Below, one piece after another: positions 1 through 9,190 of a DNA stretch of 64,000 nucleotides. Position numbers and translations under genes: made by a program. Location of the stretch: positions 175,656-239,655 of the forward strand of contig JAAWAB010000008.1 of NCBI GenBank assembly GCA_022791915.1, in the 5' to 3' direction. The stretch's first letter is position 1. Every line of letters begins with the position of its first letter. Source of the DNA: Clostridia bacterium. GTDB lineage: Bacteria; Bacillota; Clostridia; Christensenellales; Pumilibacteraceae. The notes under the pieces were generated by a model, which saw only the letters and a program-made list of their open reading frames with translations, did not search any database and was not told the origin of the DNA.

Positions 1-143
1 TCGACGTCAAGCCGTATTCGTCGCTGATGAAAGAAGAGGAAGAACAGTCTGCCGAAGAAGAAGGCGCAGTCGAGCCGATTATTGCGCCCGCGGAAGAACT
101 TTCGGACGATTTGTTCGACGAGGATTTGGGCGAACTTGAATAA
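1..143 (+). CDS. nusA: Transcription termination/antitermination factor NusA, C-terminal end (partial at window start)
   Basis: Open frame from nt 3 (DVKPYSSLMKEEEEQSAEEE...DLFDEDLGELE*), acidic tail, stop TAA 141-143; immediately upstream of ylxR-ylxQ-infB, the canonical nusA operon order. Confidence 0.75.
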   Translation, partial: DVKPYSSLMKEEEEQSAEEEGAVEPIIAPAEELSDDLFDEDLGELE

Positions 144-408
144 GGACAAAAACAAGAAAAGTCCGCAGAGAATGTGCGTGGCATGCAGAAACGCGTTTGA
201 TAAGAAAGACTTATTGCGTGTGGTGCGTGCACCAGACGGAAGGGTGTTTGTGGACGGTACGGGCAAAGCGGACGGGCGGGGCGCTTACGTATGCGGCGAC
301 CCGAAATGCGTGAGCAAATGCGCCAAAGGGAAATTGCGAAAGCATTTGGGGTGCGAGATTCCGCCCGAAGTGTACGAGGAGATTATTTCGATTCGGAATG
401 AAAGATAA
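136..408 (+). CDS. ylxR: YlxR family RNA-binding protein (DUF448)
   Basis: SPQRMCVACRNAFDKKDLLRVVR motif; TTG start overlapping the nusA stop; operon position. Confidence 0.88.
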   Translation: MNKDKNKKSPQRMCVACRNAFDKKDLLRVVRAPDGRVFVDGTGKADGRGAYVCGDPKCVSKCAKGKLRKHLGCEIPPEVYEEIISIRNER

Positions 409-718
409 AATCGATTCCCTATTGGGATTTGCCGTGAAAGCGGGCAAGATACTGTACGGCGCCGATTCGTTACAGTCGGCAAAAAAGAACTATTATGTGA
501 TATTCGTGTGCGGTACGACGGCGGAAAACACGAGAAAAAAAGTGTTTTCCCTAGCCGAAGAAAGGCGCGTTCCGATTTTACTTTCGGAAAACGAATTGCA
601 ATATGCGGTGAGCAGGGCGAACTGCAAGGTGCTTGCCGTAACCGACAAGCAGATGGCAACGGCGATGCTTGCCGCGAGCGGTGAAAATTACAGGGTAATC
701 AGTGCGGAGGTAATATAA
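398..718 (+). CDS. ylxQ: L7Ae/L30e-family ribosomal-like protein YlxQ
   Basis: 106 aa, L7Ae-like sequence (LLGFAVKAGKILYGADSL), between ylxR and infB. Confidence 0.82.
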   Translation: MKDKIDSLLGFAVKAGKILYGADSLQSAKKNYYVIFVCGTTAENTRKKVFSLAEERRVPILLSENELQYAVSRANCKVLAVTDKQMATAMLAASGENYRVISAEVI

Positions 719-3262
719 TTGACAACGACAGGTAAGAGTGCGGAAACCGAAAAAGAAGAAGGAAAATTCGGCAACATCAAACGATTGAACGCCTTGAAAA
801 CACAGGGCGAACTTTCGGCTTTGTTGAATAACGTTCGGGACGCCAAGCGCAGACTGGACGGGATTTTGAATGCGTTCAAAGAGCGCGAACGCGCCGAAGA
901 ACGGAGAAAGAAAGAAGAGCAACAGAAGAAAGCGGCGGCTGCGGCTCCCGTAAAACAACCGTTGCCGCTTCCGCCCAAAGAAGAGTTGCCGAACAAGGAA
1001 GAACCCGCTCCCGCGGAAGAAGAGAAAGAGATTCGGGAAAAAGAGGTTAAGAAAGAGGAGGTTGCGCCCGCACCCGCGCCTGCTCCCAAACCCGCGGAAC
1101 CGATTATACGCACCCGCCAGTTCGATACGACGCCCAGCTATATACGCGGCGTTATGAAACCCGTGCCGCCCCGTCCGCCGCAAAGCATTGTGCGCCCGGG
1201 GAGCAATAACGGACCCCGACCGGGGGGACAACAGCGCACGGGCGCGCCCAGACCGCAGCAGCAGAGCGGAGCAAAGCGTCCTATACTGCCGAGAGCGGAC
1301 ATGGCGCCGCCTCCCGTAGCAGGCACGCGCAAGCCGTTCGACAAGAAAAAAGAGCATATGAAACCGGGCGACGACAAGCGCGGCATGAACAAGCGCACGC
1401 TGATTCGCAAGGGATTTATTCAGGAAGATTTCGGCGAGGAACGCATGGGCACGCGCAAGCTGAAAAACAGAAAGCAGAAAGAGCAGCCTGTTTTTGCGCC
1501 CATTAAGATTGAGAAAGCGGTGATAACCACCGAAAATCTGACCGTAAAGATTTTGAGCGAAAAAATCGGCAAGACGGCGCAGGAAATCATTAAACAGCTC
1601 ATGGTGCTGGGCATTATGACCAACATCAACAGCGTGGTGGACTTTCCCACGATGGAACTTGTGGCAAACGAGTTGGGCGTAGAGTTGGAACTCAAACTCG
1701 AACAGACCAAAGAGGAAATGCTGGAAGCGGCGCACGAGGAAACGGACGACGAGAAAGACCTTGTGAAGCGTCCGCCCATTATTACCGTGATGGGACACGT
1801 AGACCACGGCAAGACTTCGTTGTTAGACGCAATCCGCAAGACGGCGGTGGCGTCGGGCGAGGCGGGCGGAATCACCCAACACATCGGCGCCTATTCGGTT
1901 ACGTGCAAAGGCGAAAAAATCACGTTTTTGGATACGCCCGGACACGAGGCGTTTACCGAAATGCGCGCGCGCGGCGCCAAAGTGACCGACATGGCGATTT
2001 TGGTGGTTGCCGCGGACGACGGAATTATGCCGCAGACGATTGAGGCTATCAACCATGCCAAGGCGGCGAACGTACCCGTAATTGTGGCGGTGAATAAGAT
2101 TGACAAACCGGGCGCGAATCCCGAAAAAATCAAGCAATCTCTTACCGAATACGGATTGGTTGCCGACGATTGGGGCGGCGACACGATGATTGTTCCCATT
2201 TCCGCCAAAACGGGAGAGGGAATCGAAAAATTGCTGGAAACGGTTTTATTCCTTGCCGAATACAACACGTATCGCGCGAATCCCAACCGCAGCGCAAAAG
2301 CGGCGATAATAGAAGCCAAACTCGACAAGGGCAAGGGACCGATTGCCAATGTGATTGTGCAGAACGGTACGTTGCGTGTGGGCGACTACATTGTGTCGGG
2401 TTGCGTGAGCGGCAGAGTGCGCGCCATGGCGGACGACAAGGGGCGCGCCGTGAAAGAGGCGGCGCCCAGCATGCCCGTTTCCATTCTCGGTTTTGCCGAA
2501 GTGCCCAACGCGGGCGAAAGCATGTTTGTTGTGTCGGATGAAAAGATGGCACGGCAGGTTGTGGCGGAACGCGTTGCCAAAATTAAGAACGAACAGGCAA
2601 ATCAGGGCGTAAAAGTGACGTTGGACGACGTGTTCAACAAAATCAGCGAAGGCGAAAAGAAAGAGTTGAACGTAATTATAAAAGCGGACGTGCAAGGCTC
2701 GGTGGAGGCAATCCGTTCTTCTCTGTTAAAACTTGCCAACGACGAAGTAAAAGTGAGCGTTGTGCACGGCGGCGTGGGTGCAATCAATCATTCCGATTTG
2801 ATGCTTGCCGAAGTTTCCAACGCAATCATTATAGGATTTAACGTACGCCCCGACAACGAATCCAAAGCCATTGCGGAAAGCAACGGTATAGACATTCGCT
2901 TGTACCGCGTGATTTACGAGTGTATTGACGACATCGAGCGTGCCGTTTTGGGACTGGGCGCGCCCAAGTACAACGAAGTACTTCTAGGACGCGCACAGGT
3001 GCGCAACGTGTTCAAAATTACGGGCGTGGGCGCGATTGCGGGTTCTTACGTGCTATCGGGTAAAATCGTGCGCGGAAGCAAAGTGCGCGTGTACCGTGAC
3101 GGCGCCGTTATTTGCGAGGGCGTGATAACCACGTTGAAACGCTTTAAGGAGGACGTGAAAGAAGTGGGTATCGAGCACGAGTGCGGTATCAACATCGACA
3201 CGTATTCGGATATCCGCGAAAATGACGAGATTGAAGCATATAATCTCGAACAAGTAAAATAA
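719..3262 (+). CDS. infB: Translation initiation factor IF-2
   Basis: [17 protein letters not shown] and DTPGHEAFT GTPase motifs; 847 aa; TTG start. Confidence 0.98.
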   Translation: MTTTGKSAETEKEEGKFGNIKRLNALKTQGELSALLNNVRDAKRRLDGILNAFKERERAEERRKKEEQQKKAAAAAPVKQPLPLPPKEELPNKEEPAPAEEEKEIREKEVKKEEVAPAPAPAPKPAEPIIRTRQFDTTPSYIRGVMKPVPPRPPQSIVRPGSNNGPRPGGQQRTGAPRPQQQSGAKRPILPRADMAPPPVAGTRKPFDKKKEHMKPGDDKRGMNKRTLIRKGFIQEDFGEERMGTRKLKNRKQKEQPVFAPIKIEKAVITTENLTVKILSEKIGKTAQEIIKQLMVLGIMTNINSVVDFPTMELVANELGVELELKLEQTKEEMLEAAHEETDDEKDLVKRPPIITVMGHVDHGKTSLLDAIRKTAVASGEAGGITQHIGAYSVTCKGEKITFLDTPGHEAFTEMRARGAKVTDMAILVVAADDGIMPQTIEAINHAKAANVPVIVAVNKIDKPGANPEKIKQSLTEYGLVADDWGGDTMIVPISAKTGEGIEKLLETVLFLAEYNTYRANPNRSAKAAIIEAKLDKGKGPIANVIVQNGTLRVGDYIVSGCVSGRVRAMADDKGRAVKEAAPSMPVSILGFAEVPNAGESMFVVSDEKMARQVVAERVAKIKNEQANQGVKVTLDDVFNKISEGEKKELNVIIKADVQGSVEAIRSSLLKLANDEVKVSVVHGGVGAINHSDLMLAEVSNAIIIGFNVRPDNESKAIAESNGIDIRLYRVIYECIDDIERAVLGLGAPKYNEVLLGRAQVRNVFKITGVGAIAGSYVLSGKIVRGSKVRVYRDGAVICEGVITTLKRFKEDVKEVGIEHECGINIDTYSDIRENDEIEAYNLEQVK

Positions 3263-3269
3263 TAAACGT

Positions 3270-3638
3270 ATGAGTTACAGAATCGAACGAATTAACAGCG
3301 AAATGCGCAAAACGCTCTCGCAGATTATAGGAAGGCTCAAAGACCCGCGCATGACCGAAATGGTGAGCGTGACGGCAGTGAACGTTGCCAAAGACCTGAA
3401 AACGGCGAAAGTGGACGTGGAGATTTTCGGCGACGGCAACGAAGACAAAGTGCGGGAAACTTTTGAAACGCTTTGCCGCAGCGGCGGCTTTATCCGCAAA
3501 GAGTTGGCGCGCGAATTTCACGACTTGCGTACCATTCCCGAGTTGACGTTCCGCATGGATACTTCTTCGGCATACAGTGCGCATATCGATAAGATTTTGG
3601 AGGAAATCAAGCAGAATGACGGTGGCGGAAATCATTGA
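3270..3638 (+). CDS. rbfA: 30S ribosome-binding factor A
   Basis: YRIERINSEMRKTLSQIIGRLKDPRM; position after infB. Confidence 0.95.
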   Translation: MSYRIERINSEMRKTLSQIIGRLKDPRMTEMVSVTAVNVAKDLKTAKVDVEIFGDGNEDKVRETFETLCRSGGFIRKELAREFHDLRTIPELTFRMDTSSAYSAHIDKILEEIKQNDGGGNH

Positions 3639-4557
3639 CCACGCAAAGAATATTCTGGTAATCGGACATCAAAGACCCGACGGCGATTGTATCGGCGCCG
3701 GGCTTGCTTTCAGGCACGTATGTTTGCGGCACGGCAAGGCGTGCGATTTTGTATTCGATTCGCCCGTGCCCGAGCACTTTTTGTTTGTGCCCGATTCGGA
3801 TAAAATGAACGTGTTTTCGGCAAGCGAATACGACACGGTTGTTTGCGTGGACTGCGCCGACCACCTGCGCACGGGCAAATACGTGGGGTATTTGGATAAA
3901 GCGAAACATACGCTCAATATCGACCACCATAAAACAAATAACCGATTTGCGCAAACGAATATTGTTGCGGCAGGCGCGTGCAGTACGTGCGAAATTCTGT
4001 TCGGGCTGTTGGACGATATGGGCGAAATAGACGACAATGTGGCGTATTGGTTGATGACCGGACTTTCCACCGATACGGGGCATTTTATGCACAGCAACAC
4101 GAGTGCGCGCGTATTCGAGATAGCCGCAAGTTTGTGCCGTTACAACATTGACCCGCATGAGATTGCAAGCAAACTATACAAAAATGTACGTTACGAAAAG
4201 ACCAAACTCATTGCGCGAGCAATCGAATCGATGCGTTTTTTTGCGGACGGAAAGCTATGCGTAATCAGTGTTCGACTTGCCGATTTACAGGAATGCGGGT
4301 GCGTTCTTGCCGATACCGAAGGGCTGATTGACTACGGTATGATGATAGGTTCGGTAGACGTTGCGGTGTGCATTACCGAGCAGAACACGCCGCAATATAA
4401 AGTGAGCTACCGCTCCAAAACAATCGACGTGGCGGCTGCCGCGGCGGTATTCGGCGGGGGCGGACACAAGTTGGCGGCAGGTTGTTCGGTGAGTGGCAAA
4501 TACGAGGACGTTCTGCGCAAAGTGGTAAAGTCGGTAACCGACGGGTTTGCGTTTTGA
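3616..4557 (+). CDS. nrnA: DHH/DHHA1 family phosphoesterase (NrnA-like bifunctional oligoribonuclease/pAp phosphatase)
   Basis: GHQRPDGDCIGAG, NIDHHKTN and GGGGHKLAAG motifs; start at ATG 3616 (MTVAEIIDHAKN). Confidence 0.9.
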   Translation: MTVAEIIDHAKNILVIGHQRPDGDCIGAGLAFRHVCLRHGKACDFVFDSPVPEHFLFVPDSDKMNVFSASEYDTVVCVDCADHLRTGKYVGYLDKAKHTLNIDHHKTNNRFAQTNIVAAGACSTCEILFGLLDDMGEIDDNVAYWLMTGLSTDTGHFMHSNTSARVFEIAASLCRYNIDPHEIASKLYKNVRYEKTKLIARAIESMRFFADGKLCVISVRLADLQECGCVLADTEGLIDYGMMIGSVDVAVCITEQNTPQYKVSYRSKTIDVAAAAAVFGGGGHKLAAGCSVSGKYEDVLRKVVKSVTDGFAF

Positions 4558-5408
4558 AAGGCGTACTCAATCTGTATAAGCCGAAGGGAATCACGAGTAG
4601 CGACGCCGTGGTGAAATGCCGCAGAATATTGGGCACGAAGGCAATCGGGCACATGGGCACGCTCGACCCTGCGGGCGAAGGCGTACTGCTGTTGGGCGTG
4701 GGGAAAGCTACGCGGCTTTTTGATTACTATTTGAAAAAAGACAAAGTATACGAAGCTGAATTTTGTTTCGGATACGAAACGGACACGTTGGACGGAGAAG
4801 GGCAGATAATTGCCTGCGCCGATACGGTGCCCGTACTTTCCGATATAGAAAAGGTATTGCCGCAATTTATAGGAAAGCAAAAGCAGATTCCGCCGCGTTA
4901 CAGCGCCAAAAGCGTGAACGGTGTGCGCAGTTACAAATTGGCGAGAGAGGGCAAGGCGCCCGATTTACCCGCCTGCGACGTGGAAATTTATGCACTCGAT
5001 TGCGTGCGGCAAACGGGTGAAAACACTTGGCTTTTTAGGGTACACTGTTCTGCGGGCACGTACATACGCAGTTTGTGCCGTGACGTTGCCGCCCGTTTGG
5101 GTGCGCTTGCCACGATGGTTTCCATAAAACGGACGCGGTGCGGAGCGTTTACGGCGGAGAATGCCGTGACGCTCGAAGAACTGACCGAACGGGGAGAGCA
5201 TGCGCTCACGCCCGTTTGCGCGGCGCTTGCCGACTTGCCCGAATATCGGTTGCCCGACGAATACTATACAAAACTCCGTAACGGAATCGGGATTGCGCTT
5301 ACGCAAGATTGCACGGGTGATTTTGCACTCTATTGCAAAAACGAATTGTTCGGAATCGGTTGCGCCGAGAACGGACGCATAAAAATAAAAACGTATTTAC
5401 GAGATTGA
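4554..5408 (+). CDS. truB: tRNA pseudouridine(55) synthase TruB
   Basis: VLNLYKPKGITSSDAV...HMGTLDPAGEGVLLLGVGKATRL; TTG start overlapping the nrnA stop. Confidence 0.95.
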   Translation: MKGVLNLYKPKGITSSDAVVKCRRILGTKAIGHMGTLDPAGEGVLLLGVGKATRLFDYYLKKDKVYEAEFCFGYETDTLDGEGQIIACADTVPVLSDIEKVLPQFIGKQKQIPPRYSAKSVNGVRSYKLAREGKAPDLPACDVEIYALDCVRQTGENTWLFRVHCSAGTYIRSLCRDVAARLGALATMVSIKRTRCGAFTAENAVTLEELTERGEHALTPVCAALADLPEYRLPDEYYTKLRNGIGIALTQDCTGDFALYCKNELFGIGCAENGRIKIKTYLRD

Positions 5409-5409
5409 T

Positions 5410-6300
5410 ATGGAAATACTGTCGCCCGAAATTCAATACAATTTTCCCGTGTGTATTGCGCTCGGTTTTTTTGACTGCATACATATGGGACACCGTGTGC
5501 TCATCGATACGGCGATAGCGCAGGCGCGTTCTACGGGCAGTAAGTCGTGCGTGGTAACGTTTTCCGTCAATCCGTTTATTGCGCTCGGAACGGGGGAGAA
5601 ACTCGTTTTTACATACGACGAACGCTTACGTATACTACGCGATACGGGTGTTGACTGTGTGTTGGCATTGCCGTTTGACGGGGAATTCATGCAAAAAAGC
5701 CGTGACGAATTTTTGGCGATGCTCCGTTCGTGCGTGACGCTTCGCGGCGTTGTATGCGGATACGATTACCGTTTTGGGCACAATGCACAGGGAACAAGCG
5801 AATATTTGTGCGATTTTTGTGCTAAAAACGGTATTATGTGTGACGTAATAAGCCCTATTATACAAAACGGCTTGCGGATATCGGGCACCGAAGTGCGTCG
5901 CAGGATATCGTGCGGAGATATAGAAGGCGCGTGCAAATTGTTGGGGCGCGCGTATTTTATGGACGGCGCCGTATGCCATGGACGCGGCGTGGGGAAAGTA
6001 TTTGATTTTCCCACGGCGAACTTGGACTGCCCGCCCGATAAGCTCTTGCCGCAGGCGGGCGTATATGCAACGATAACGACGGTGGGCGAAAAATCGTACC
6101 GTTCGGTGACGAACGTGGGTGCAAAGCCTACGTTTGGGGAGTGGGACGAAACGGTGGAAACAATGTTGATTGGTTTTGATGGAAATTTGTACGGGCAGAC
6201 CATTCGGGTGACGTTTGTGCGGTGGTTGCGAGGTATACGAAAATTCGATTCGCCGTGTGCGTTGCGGGAACAGATAGAAAAAGATTCGGAGTGGAGATAA
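5410..6300 (+). CDS. ribF: Bifunctional riboflavin kinase/FAD synthetase
   Basis: ALGFFDCIHMGHRVLI, GYDYRFGHNAQG, HGRGVGKVFDFPTANLD. Confidence 0.93.
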   Translation: MEILSPEIQYNFPVCIALGFFDCIHMGHRVLIDTAIAQARSTGSKSCVVTFSVNPFIALGTGEKLVFTYDERLRILRDTGVDCVLALPFDGEFMQKSRDEFLAMLRSCVTLRGVVCGYDYRFGHNAQGTSEYLCDFCAKNGIMCDVISPIIQNGLRISGTEVRRRISCGDIEGACKLLGRAYFMDGAVCHGRGVGKVFDFPTANLDCPPDKLLPQAGVYATITTVGEKSYRSVTNVGAKPTFGEWDETVETMLIGFDGNLYGQTIRVTFVRWLRGIRKFDSPCALREQIEKDSEWR

Positions 6301-6304
6301 AAGT

Positions 6305-7159
6305 ATGTTGAGAATAGGACCTTCGGGAAATTCGGACGCCTTCTATGCGTCGGGGCGCAAGCACACGTACGAAGAGGCTGCCTGGTTGGCGGAAATCGGA
6401 TTAAACGCCTTTGAATATTCGTTCGGGCGGGGTGTGGCAATCGGCGATGCGGGAGCGGCGAAAATCCGCGAAGAATTCGCGAAATACGATATTGAAATCA
6501 GCGCGCATGCACCGTATTATACCAACTTTTCCAATGAATCGCCCGAGATGATAGAAAAATCTATCGGCTATATTCTCGATTCGATTGCGGCGATTCGCAA
6601 AATGGGCGGCAGGCGGGTGGTGTTTCACCCCGCAAGTTGCGGTAAAATGCAACGGGAAGAGGCAGTATGTCTGGCAAAGTACAATATTTCACGCTTAATG
6701 GAAAAGATTCATGCCGTTTTTGACGGTACGTTTGACGATTATATCGTATGCCCCGAAACGATGGGAAAAATGCAACAAATCGGGCGCGTGGAAGAAATTC
6801 TCGATTTTTGCAAGACGGACGCACGGTTGTATCCTTGTTTCGATTTCGGGCACATCAATTCGTATATGCAAGGCGGATTGAAAACCGTCGACGACTATCG
6901 GCGGATTATCGATAAAACGGCGGAAGAGTTGGGCGACGAAAAAACCAAAAACATGCACGTGCATTTTTCCAAAATTCAATATGGGCAGAGCGGCGAAATC
7001 CGTCATCTTACATTTGCCGACGAGGTGTTCGGTCCGCCTTACGAACCGCTGGCAAAGGTGATTGACGAGTATAAACTGACGCCGTACATCGTGTGCGAAT
7101 CGAACGGAACGATGAGCGATGACGCGCTGATTATGAAAAAATGTCATAAAAACATTTGA
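6305..7159 (+). CDS. nfo: Endonuclease IV-like / sugar phosphate isomerase-epimerase TIM-barrel protein
   Basis: RIGPSGNSDAFYA, ISAHAPYYTNF, HPASCGK, FDFGHIN motifs of the AP endonuclease 2 family. Confidence 0.8.
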   Translation: MLRIGPSGNSDAFYASGRKHTYEEAAWLAEIGLNAFEYSFGRGVAIGDAGAAKIREEFAKYDIEISAHAPYYTNFSNESPEMIEKSIGYILDSIAAIRKMGGRRVVFHPASCGKMQREEAVCLAKYNISRLMEKIHAVFDGTFDDYIVCPETMGKMQQIGRVEEILDFCKTDARLYPCFDFGHINSYMQGGLKTVDDYRRIIDKTAEELGDEKTKNMHVHFSKIQYGQSGEIRHLTFADEVFGPPYEPLAKVIDEYKLTPYIVCESNGTMSDDALIMKKCHKNI

Positions 7160-7171
7160 ACATCGCAAATC

Positions 7172-7229
7172 TTTATGATATAATGTTGGGTGTAAAGACT
7201 TGTTTTTTATAAATCGTTTATGATATAAT
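7172..7229 (+). promoter_or_regulatory. Tandem sigma-A-like promoters upstream of pepP with a 13-bp direct repeat TTTATGATATAAT
   Basis: TTTATGATATAAT at 7172-7184 and 7217-7229; first -10 has TTGAAC (7156-7161) at 17-bp spacing. Confidence 0.6.
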
Positions 7230-7245
7230 AAGAAACGGAGGAAGT

Positions 7246-8280
7246 ATGTTCGACAAAAAAATTGACGCATATATGATTCAATCGCCCGCAAACAGAAGTT
7301 ACTTTACGGGAATCGATACGTCGTTCGGTGTGGCGCTTTTGACGGAGAGTGAAAAAGTGTTTTTTACCGATTTCCGATATGAAAATTATGCGCGCAAAGA
7401 GCTTGCCGATTTTACCGTTGTGATTGTGACGTATTCCGAATTGTACGTTTCAATCGATAAAGAGTTGAAACGGTTGAACGTAAAGAGCGTGGGATATGAA
7501 GAGAATTACCTGACCGTGGGCGAATTCAAAGATATCAAAGCGGCGCTCGAAGGTTACCAACTCAAACCGGCAAGCGATATTTTGGCGCAAAAGCGGATAA
7601 TAAAGACGGAGGCGGAAATTGCGAAAATCGAAAATTCGCAACGCATAGCCGAAAAAGCGCTGACGAAGATTCTACCGCTTATCAAGCCGGGCGTGACCGA
7701 ACGGGAAGTTTCCGCAGAACTCATGTTTGAAATGATACGGCTGGGTGCCGATACGCTGGCGTTTGACAATATTGTGTCGTTCGGAGAAAATTCCGCCGAC
7801 CCGCACCATCATCCTTCGGACAAAAAGCTGGAAAAGAACGATTTGATTTTAATCGATTTCGGCGCGCGTACGGCGGGGTACTGTTCGGACATGACGCGCA
7901 CGTTTACGCTCGGGAGTCCTGCCGACGAATTGAAAGCGGTGCACGGAATCGTGTCGGAGGCGCAGGCATATGCGCTCAAACACATAAAGGCGGGCATGAC
8001 GGGCAAGGAAGCCGATTCGCTTGCGCGCGAATACATACGTGCCAACGGCTACGTGAAAGAATTCGGGCATTCGCTCGGGCACGGTGTGGGAATCGAAATC
8101 CACGAAAATCCGCGTTTGGGCGTAAGCAGCGAAACCGTTTTGCAAACGGGCATGGTGGTTACGGTGGAACCGGGTATTTACATTGAAGGATTGGGCGGCG
8201 TTCGGATTGAAGATTTGGTTGTTGTGCAAGACGACGGTGTTCTCAATCTTACCAACTTTAATAAAAACTTATATTTATAG
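7246..8280 (+). CDS. pepP: Xaa-Pro aminopeptidase (M24 family)
   Basis: [56 protein letters not shown]. Confidence 0.92.
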   Translation: MFDKKIDAYMIQSPANRSYFTGIDTSFGVALLTESEKVFFTDFRYENYARKELADFTVVIVTYSELYVSIDKELKRLNVKSVGYEENYLTVGEFKDIKAALEGYQLKPASDILAQKRIIKTEAEIAKIENSQRIAEKALTKILPLIKPGVTEREVSAELMFEMIRLGADTLAFDNIVSFGENSADPHHHPSDKKLEKNDLILIDFGARTAGYCSDMTRTFTLGSPADELKAVHGIVSEAQAYALKHIKAGMTGKEADSLAREYIRANGYVKEFGHSLGHGVGIEIHENPRLGVSSETVLQTGMVVTVEPGIYIEGLGGVRIEDLVVVQDDGVLNLTNFNKNLYL

Positions 8281-8289
8281 GAGGAATCT

Positions 8290-8850
8290 ATGATTTCAGC
8301 AGGTGATTTCAGAAAAGGCGTAACGGTGGAAATTGACGGCAAAGTGTATGTGATTGTTGATTTTCAGCACGTGAAACCGGGTAAAGGGGCGGCGTTTGTG
8401 CGCGCGAAGATTAAAAACGTGGTAACGGGACAAGTTCTCGAACAGACGTTCAATCCGTCCGACAAATACGAAAATGCGCACATCGAGCGCAAAGAGATGC
8501 AATATTCTTACAACGACGACGGGCTGTATTATTTTATGGATATGGAAACGTACGACATGTTGCCGCTTAACTACGACATTGTTGCCGACGCGTTGCGTTT
8601 TATTAAGGAAGAAATGTCGGTGACGGTGCAATCGTACAAGGGCGTGCCGTTTTCGGTAGAGCCGCCCAACTTTGTGGAGTTGGTGATTGCGGAAACCGAA
8701 CCGGGCATTCAGGGCGATACCTCGAAAGCGGGAAACAAGCCTGCGAAACTCGAAACGGGATACAATATTCAGGTGCCCCTTTTCATCAATCAGGGTGAAA
8801 AAATTCGTGTGGATACCCGCACGGGCACGTATATGGAACGCGTGAAATAA
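8290..8850 (+). CDS. efp: Elongation factor P
   Basis: [43 protein letters not shown]; downstream of pepP. Confidence 0.97.
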   Translation: MISAGDFRKGVTVEIDGKVYVIVDFQHVKPGKGAAFVRAKIKNVVTGQVLEQTFNPSDKYENAHIERKEMQYSYNDDGLYYFMDMETYDMLPLNYDIVADALRFIKEEMSVTVQSYKGVPFSVEPPNFVELVIAETEPGIQGDTSKAGNKPAKLETGYNIQVPLFINQGEKIRVDTRTGTYMERVK

Positions 8851-8890
8851 GCGAAACGGAAACAGGCAATATATAAAATGTATACAATCG

Positions 8891-8922
8891 GCGACTTTGC
8901 TACGGCAGAGTCGCTTTTTTTT
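8891..8922 (+). terminator. Rho-independent terminator downstream of efp
   Basis: GCGACTTTGC-TACG-GCAGAGTCGC followed by T8. Confidence 0.85.
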
Positions 8923-9107
8923 GCGGTTTTAAGTTTGTTGATTCGGGTGAAAACGCGCTTTTTGGTTGCAGTCGAACAGAGTTGTATAAAATTTGCCTTG
9001 TCCGTTCTTCATACACGGTATAATCGGGCGCGGGCAACAATTCGTTACGGGAAACGTATTCTTTTTTCGAGAAGTGACAAAACGGGCAAAACGAATAAAA
9101 AACAGGC

Positions 9108-9136
9108 TTGCAAGTAAAAAGCGACTATGGTACAAT
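9108..9136 (+). promoter_or_regulatory. Sigma-A-like promoter for the GDPD lipoprotein
   Basis: TTGCAA (9108-9113) -N17- TACAAT (9131-9136). Confidence 0.6.
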
Positions 9137-9190
9137 GAAAAAAACAAAGTTGGCAAAAGTTTGCGAGAGAACGATACGATATAAGGGCAG

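Noticed and set aside
578-1807. 409-aa antisense ORF over infB (and many other long minus-strand ORFs, e.g. 13960-14868, 33221-34042, 48824-49591)
   Set aside because: They lie opposite well-supported coding genes, have low-complexity or Arg/His/Phe-rich translations and no start signals; an artefact of codon bias.
8931-9117. Small ORFs / possible sRNA between efp and the GDPD gene
   Set aside because: No SD, no recognisable product, weak promoter geometry; insufficient support.
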